From Heterobasidion occidentale (Eukaryota > Basidiomycota > Agaricomycetes > Russulales > Bondarzewiaceae), in NCBI GenBank assembly GCA_039111635.1, contig JBCAQO010000003.1, positions 1,302,001-1,366,000 on the forward strand: a stretch of 64,000 bases of DNA. Direction: 5' to 3'. A program made the position numbers and the translations under genes. Below the pieces are notes generated by a model. The model made no database searches. It was not told where the DNA came from and was given only the letters and a program-made list of their open reading frames with translations. Positions 58,986 through 64,000 of this stretch are shown in pieces (the first letter of the stretch is position 1; every line of letters begins with the position of its first letter).

Positions 58986-59637
58986 TCATGCCCCATAGAA
59001 CCGCCATGCGAAGTAGGCAACGAGGCCAGCGAGAGGAATGAAGTATGCAACACTGCAGACGCATTAGAAAGGCTAACCGACAGGCAGACAGAATACGTAC
59101 TTAGAAGACGATTGTACTGCACTGTTCACCGCGCCAGAGGACCCATTGGATCTCACGTTTGGCAACTAGAAGACGAAGACGTAAGCCCATGTGAATACCA
59201 CGGTACCTCGGGGATTGCGACATACAGAGCCCTTTTCAAACTCGCCAACAAGCATGCCTGGCAGCATTGCCCGAGCCTCGTCGGAGTGGACCGACATCCT
59301 CGAACGCCTCAGTTCCATCCTTGCCTGAATCACGATAAGGCGTCAAACGGTGCGCTGACGAAATAGTGATGGACACGTACCGGACTCGGACAAGATCACC
59401 TCGTCGCCTCCTGGATGCTAATCACCACATGCCCTTAGGATATGACATCTTCCAACCATGAATGGACAATGCATACCTCATCAAGGAATTTCGTAGCATC
59501 GTACACTATGCAGGTGGTCAGACAAAAGTGAACGTTCTGATTGGTTGCTGCTTACCCTTCCCGTCAATGAGAACCCACATGCTCGCCTTGGTGGTGTGCA
59601 GGCGCAGCTCATCGAGGGTGACTACCTTGGCCGACAT
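58986..59637 (-). CDS. CYB5: Tail-anchored cytochrome b5, reading frame broken by one base
   Basis: Haem-binding electron carrier at the ER, feeding desaturases and P450s. The N-terminal exon is MSAKVVTLDELRLHTTKASM, then WVLIDGK, VYDATKFLDE, HPGGDEVILSES and GKDGTEAFEDVG, giving the first haem-ligand His in HPGG. The expected continuation, HSDEARAMLPGMLVGEFEKG with the second haem His, is present but one base out of frame at about 59288 (ggtccactcc instead of ggtcactcc). Read as given, translation stops 16 codons later. After that come a Ser/Asn linker and a tail anchor, VAYFIPLAGLVAYFAWRFYG. All splice sites and the anchor look normal. Either a sequence error or a recent pseudogene; I favour error because everything else is conserved. 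Confidence 0.82.
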
Positions 59638-61369
59638 TGCAACAGGAATGACGCGTCACAGGGAGAAAAGGAGGGGAGAGAAGTGGTAAGAACTACAAGA
59701 TAGCGAAGCGCGCTAACAAGTGGTAAGATCATTTATATGTGCGCTCGGGGTTTTGCGGGAGAATATTTCCCACATCGTTTCGCCGGTCAATACGTCCCTT
59801 TCTTCATCCTCCGACAATCGCGTTTGGACCCTCATTCTGGTCCGTATCGGTCTATCCCTCACGTAAATTTCTGTCAACGGACATAAACCACTTTCGATTC
59901 CGAAATCACAAGGAGACTCGAGTTCCCTGCAACTCTGACGGGCCTTCCTGAGGCTATCTGAAGTCATAAAGGACGCCTTTATCCTCGTTTAATGGCTTCA
60001 ATGCGGACAAATCATCGGCGCGAAATTTGCATGATGGGCCAGGCAATTTCCGATCATAACGCGCAATTGAATGCAAGCCCTGCAAAAGCCATACCAGGCT
60101 TCAAACTTCAAGCTTTATCGAGACATGAGGCGCGTATTTGTATGTGATAACATTGACCTGAAGGACCATGCTACAGCTGTGCCCTCAAAGATATGCTGCC
60201 AAAATGCACGAGGTCAACATGCTGCTAGCAACATGCATGGGCAAGGACTGCGATGATGTAATTGAGAAGTATGCTTGCACTGCTTGATTGGCCGGCTGGG
60301 GTTGGCGAAGTGATCGACATTTGATGATTGATAGAGCCACGGGCGCCACTCGAATCAACAAGTCAGCAAAGAAGTGCACTGGCTCGCAGCGGAAATTGGG
60401 ATGAGGTCGAGGTCAACCGTTGTCGTACAGCCCACTTTGTTCGTAACTGACGCATATTGCTCTACAGCGACTCACCGCATCCCTTGCACCCCGTTAGATC
60501 TTAGACCTGTGTGCATCGACACGAACACGTTCTGACTTGCGATGTCGAGATGCGAGCGTACTGCTGTGTAGCTAGAACAATATCCAACAGATGTAGAATT
60601 GAAACAGCATCGAGTACAGGATATCTATCAAACGGCCTGTAGAATCAGCTACTTACGAATCGCATATGATGTACAAGAATGTATACACGGTTTAGTACTC
60701 GATTGACCACAGAACAGACGGACAGTCAAGTGTGGACCACGCACAATAGAATCTCTCTCCCACATCGCTAGTAAGGAGACGAAGGCACAGAAAGCCATGT
60801 CCCTAGGCATAGTGCGTGGTATGGTATGAACAGTCTCCCGAAGCTCAGAGCTCAGCACATAGGAAGGGGAAGCAGAAGTAATGAATATTGATCAGGTTTT
60901 GATGTTGTGTCCCCGAAGGCAAGATACATTGTGGCAGAGAAGAGAAAAAAGCGAGTTGATGAGGACGCGATTAGAACTCCGCGCGAAACATGGTGGCTGC
61001 TGGCCACGCGATGATCTCGACTGACGAGAGGCGCATGCCCAAGCCTTTCTCAGTCGTTGTCCAGTGCCAGTGACGTGCGCGCGTCCCACTGCCTTTCTTC
61101 CTCCCAACACTCGCTGAATAATGGGCACGGACTATGATTCCTCCGACATTCTTGGAAGCTCTGTCCCTCTGGGCCCCGGGAGAGCAGCCACAGCCTCACT
61201 TTTTTCTTCCTCCTTTAATTGAGTGTTCTGGGAGCGATCGGTCTGGTCGTCTTTCTCGCACTTCGCAATAGTCGTGTCTTTCTTTTGCGCTGGAAGGAAC
61301 GGCACTACAGACTGTGAGCAAGCTCTATTTGGCATACTGTCCCATCTGATAGATCGTTTCATCAGCTCG
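59638..61369. other. Gene-sparse interval, divergent cytochrome b5 / nucleoporin
   Basis: 1.7 kb. The b5 promoter is expected at its left end and the next gene's promoter at its right. Only short frames are seen. An ATG at 61120 opens a 33-codon plus-strand stretch (MGTDYDSSDILGSSVPLGPG) that could be an upstream exon, but no clean splice into the next exon was found. Confidence 0.35.
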
Positions 61370-64000
61370 ATGCGCAGACGGTATGGTATACCCGACCACG
61401 ATCAGCGTCCTTTTAACATTGCGTATGCTGCTGCTCGGTTAGCCCAGGAAGGCGCCAGCACGTCAAGGAGTGGAACAGCACCATTGCCTCCCCCACCTGT
61501 GTCAGAAGTTCCATCATCTGAAGGTCGACACACCCGACATCGGGCAAATAGTACGACTCAGGGGTCTCTCCAAATTTCCTCACTGATGAGTGGAACAGGA
61601 TTGAGTGAAACAGCAGAAGCGCCTCAACCCCCACCGCATTATTCAACCTACTCCACCGGACACAGTCTTAAGTGCGTATTCATCAGCCTTGGAAACATCC
61701 TAATCACTCGCCATTGCGCCTGACCCACCTTGATGTCGAACAGTTCTGGATTCTTGCACTCATTGGACTTGAATCCTGACCCTTCAGTGTCTAACATACC
61801 CAGCACGAGTCAAGTGGAATTGACCGACAGCAGACAACCTTTACGGCAGAGTACGAGGTAAGCTATAGTGGCATCATCTAGTCATCAAAATGCTAACAGA
61901 GGTACTAGTGGCGCTGCTGCACCCGAAGACAATCATTTACCTGGGGAAACCTTCATTGATTTTCCCAAAGCTGCAGAGCGATCTTCTCGCAGGTCAAAGC
62001 GTGGTGCTGACGACGGAGAGGGTGATTTAGTGATGCTTGAACATTCGCGCCGAGAGAAACGTCAGCGGAAAGTCTCTGCACAACATCAAGTGAAAGTTGC
62101 CGAACAGGTCGAAGTCGTTGACATGGATGTTGATGACATCTCAGATGCCAGACCGATCCGTAGAGGGAAGAAACGCGGTAGGACGGAGGCAGGCTCTACG
62201 TTCGGCGGTGATGAGTCGGTGTCTGATGATGAAAATGAGGAACGGTTACAGCGTCATAGGAAGCGGCGGCAAAGAAAGTCAGGCGTCTCACATCGTGGTC
62301 AGAAACGTGGTCGTGATTTTGATCAATCTGACGGCGAAAGCGAGGATCATCATCGCACTGCTGGGAAGGCTGCTCGTCGACGACAGAATGAGTCCACGGC
62401 GTCCGACGGTGATGTTTCTATGGATGGCTCGCAATTTTCGAAGGATCCTCTTTGTAGAGGGCGGCGCATTGGCGAAGAATGGGAGGCTCACGGAGCGCAT
62501 TTCAAGGTTGGCACTTCTGGTCAGAGGTTGAGAAAAGTATTGGTCAAGACCGGTCGTCCGAAGTTCCCTATGGTAGTGTCTTTCCCGGCTCAGCTGTTGA
62601 GTGTTTTCTGACTCTTGTGCAGCCTGTAGATTCCCAACATCCTGATCGCGCCGTGAACATCATGGCCATCGTCGAGAAATGGTATACAGAAGATGAATAC
62701 AAAGCCGCCAAGGAACGTCGCGAGTTAGCATGGCAGGATTCATCTAATTACTCAACAGAGCCTGGAACTCCATTAGACGTACGTGCAATTTTTTTTGGTT
62801 GCATCAACGATTTTTACGTTCGTCGACAGGTTTCCCCATCCAAAGACGGGAAAGAAATCTTATGGTCAGCTACAGGGGCAAGCTCCGCACGGAAGAGCTT
62901 CGTGCGCAACATGTCGTCCTTGAACGTGCCTGCTCTACAGCCACCTTCGCCACTCAAGGTCGTCCGGCGTATAACTCCGGCATACACCGCCACCGCTGCG
63001 AAGCCATTCGAGGGAAGTCCAAAATCACGCACGTCAAAGCCTTTGTCAAGATGGGAGAGGCAGGACATGGAGGCCGAGGCCATGTCTCGCCTCAGACGGC
63101 GCATGGAAGAGGAGGAAGCGAAGAAAAGCCCTACTCCAACGCCGCCTACCATCCCAGGCCAGGCGACCAAGCCTTCTGTTTCGACAGGATTGCAATTTGG
63201 TCTTGGAAAACCCAGCGATAACCAATCAGCCCCAGCAGCTCAAGTTTCACCAACATCGGCATCTCAGCAGACCGGAGACAAGGTAGATGCATCGACTGCT
63301 TTCAAGCCAGCAGTCCCAACGGCGTCGACTTCCTTCTCTGGAAATGCATTCAAAGTCCTGCACCTGCTGCCAATGCCTTCTCGATACCTACTCCAGTACA
63401 GCCGACTTCTACCCCTGTGCCCTCCATGAGTGCACCAGCACCAGCAACCTCCAGTTCTAGTGTACCCAATCTCTTCGGCAACAAAAGTGCCACATTCCCC
63501 ACGAATACATCTCCACCTACCGCACCGCCTAGTGCGACGAATCCTGCGCCTATCACACAAAACAAAACTTCATTACATTCGCTCCCCCTTCCGGTTCCTC
63601 CGCTAATCCTTTCCTTTTCGGAACTACGCCAAATCCACAATCACAGCCTTCACAACCGCAGCCTACAGTCGTTCAGCAGACGTCCCAGCCACCCAAGCCT
63701 ATACCTAATACATCTCATGGCACCAAGCTGGGAGGGTTTGGGAGTTTCCCGTCACAGCCATCGCCTGCCATGCCGCCAACAGCTACGAAGCCCTTCGAGT
63801 CTGTTAAACCTGCGTCAGCCTACCCTCCGCCAATCATCGCATCTTCATCATTCTCTGCAATACCTGCAGTGACTCCTGCGAACAGTGAAGGATCAGCACC
63901 AAAGCCGAAATTTAAATTCGGGTACATACCTCCGAACCAGTCGTCCTCGCTAGCGGGTGCCCTCGCACCGGAGCCGAAGAACAATGTGCAGTCTGCGTTC
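61370..64000 (+). CDS. FG-nucleoporin-like protein (Nup1/Nup124 type), 3' end beyond window
   Basis: Large disordered nuclear-pore-type protein, truncated by the window end. The N terminus MRRRYGIPDHDQRPFNIAYA is basic/amphipathic. Later exons are rich in Lys/Arg/Asp (SSRRSKRGADDGEGD, RPIRRGKKRGRTEAGSTFGG) and may hold nuclear-localisation signals. A conserved-looking block follows: SGQRLRKVLVKTGRPKFPM, PVDSQHPDRAVNIMAIVEKW, YTEDEYKAAKERRELAWQ. Then KPLSRWERQDMEAEAMSRLR and Pro/Ser/Ala-rich FG sequence (GLQFGLGKPS, NLFGNKSATFP, NPFLFGTTPNP, LGGFGSFPS, PKFKFGYIPP). Two frame changes, near 63353 and 63567, need either weak introns (63355-63401, 63594-63646) or base errors. The start is uncertain; an exon further upstream is possible. 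Confidence 0.68.

Noticed and set aside
1..64000. A biosynthetic gene cluster or a defence/mobile island
   Set aside because: No PKS, NRPS, terpene cyclase, P450, transporter, integrase or transposase was seen; neighbours are unrelated housekeeping genes, and the Zn2Cys6 factor stands alone.

Overview
The window looks like nuclear DNA of a filamentous basidiomycete, most likely an Agaricomycete. Coding regions are broken by many short introns (mostly 45-80 nt, GT...AG), with up to about 20 in one gene. The gene set includes a chitin synthase, a fused HIS4, a Zn2Cys6 regulator, Atg29, a CLPTM1 homologue and the septation-initiation protein Cdc14. I see no bacterial operons, CRISPR arrays, rRNA, convincing tRNA or intact transposons. 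About 27 protein genes are supported. All identifications were made by eye from translated motifs; no database search was run, and exon borders are my own readings.

Layout. 1-11.2 kb is very GC-rich and holds IDH1 (-), an alpha/beta hydrolase (+), an amidohydrolase (-) with an SDR oxidoreductase (-), PDB1 (+) and HIS4 (-). 11.2-21.2 kb holds an Argonaute (+), a GH2 beta-mannosidase (+) and a Rheb GTPase (-). After a sparse 2 kb stretch, 23-32 kb holds a Spo12-like protein (+), a RING protein (+), a chitin synthase (-) and CLPTM1 (+). 32.5-44.7 kb holds an uncharacterised disordered protein (+), a SET/MYND protein (-), TOM20 (-), a BCS1-like AAA ATPase (+), a secreted GH79 glycosidase (-) and SPT3 (+). 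44.8-58.5 kb holds DDI1 (-), ATG29 (-), a Zn2Cys6 regulator (-), YIH1/IMPACT (+), a succinate-semialdehyde dehydrogenase (+), a fumarylacetoacetate hydrolase-family enzyme (-) and Cdc14 (+). 58.9-64 kb holds a cytochrome b5 (-) and an FG-nucleoporin-like gene (+) that runs off the end.

Function. This is mostly housekeeping content: mitochondrial metabolism and import (IDH1, PDB1, TOM20), histidine synthesis, cell wall, nutrient signalling and autophagy (Rheb, Atg29, Yih1), RNA silencing, transcription (SPT3) and cell-cycle exit (Spo12, Cdc14). I found no clear evidence for an undescribed multi-gene system. The most useful unusual signals are a probable 3-nt micro-exon in the Argonaute, a GC-AG intron in the aldehyde dehydrogenase, and single-base reading-frame breaks in several otherwise conserved genes (HIS4, cytochrome b5, the 32.5 kb gene and perhaps the nucleoporin). 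The breaks may be residual assembly errors or real lesions.
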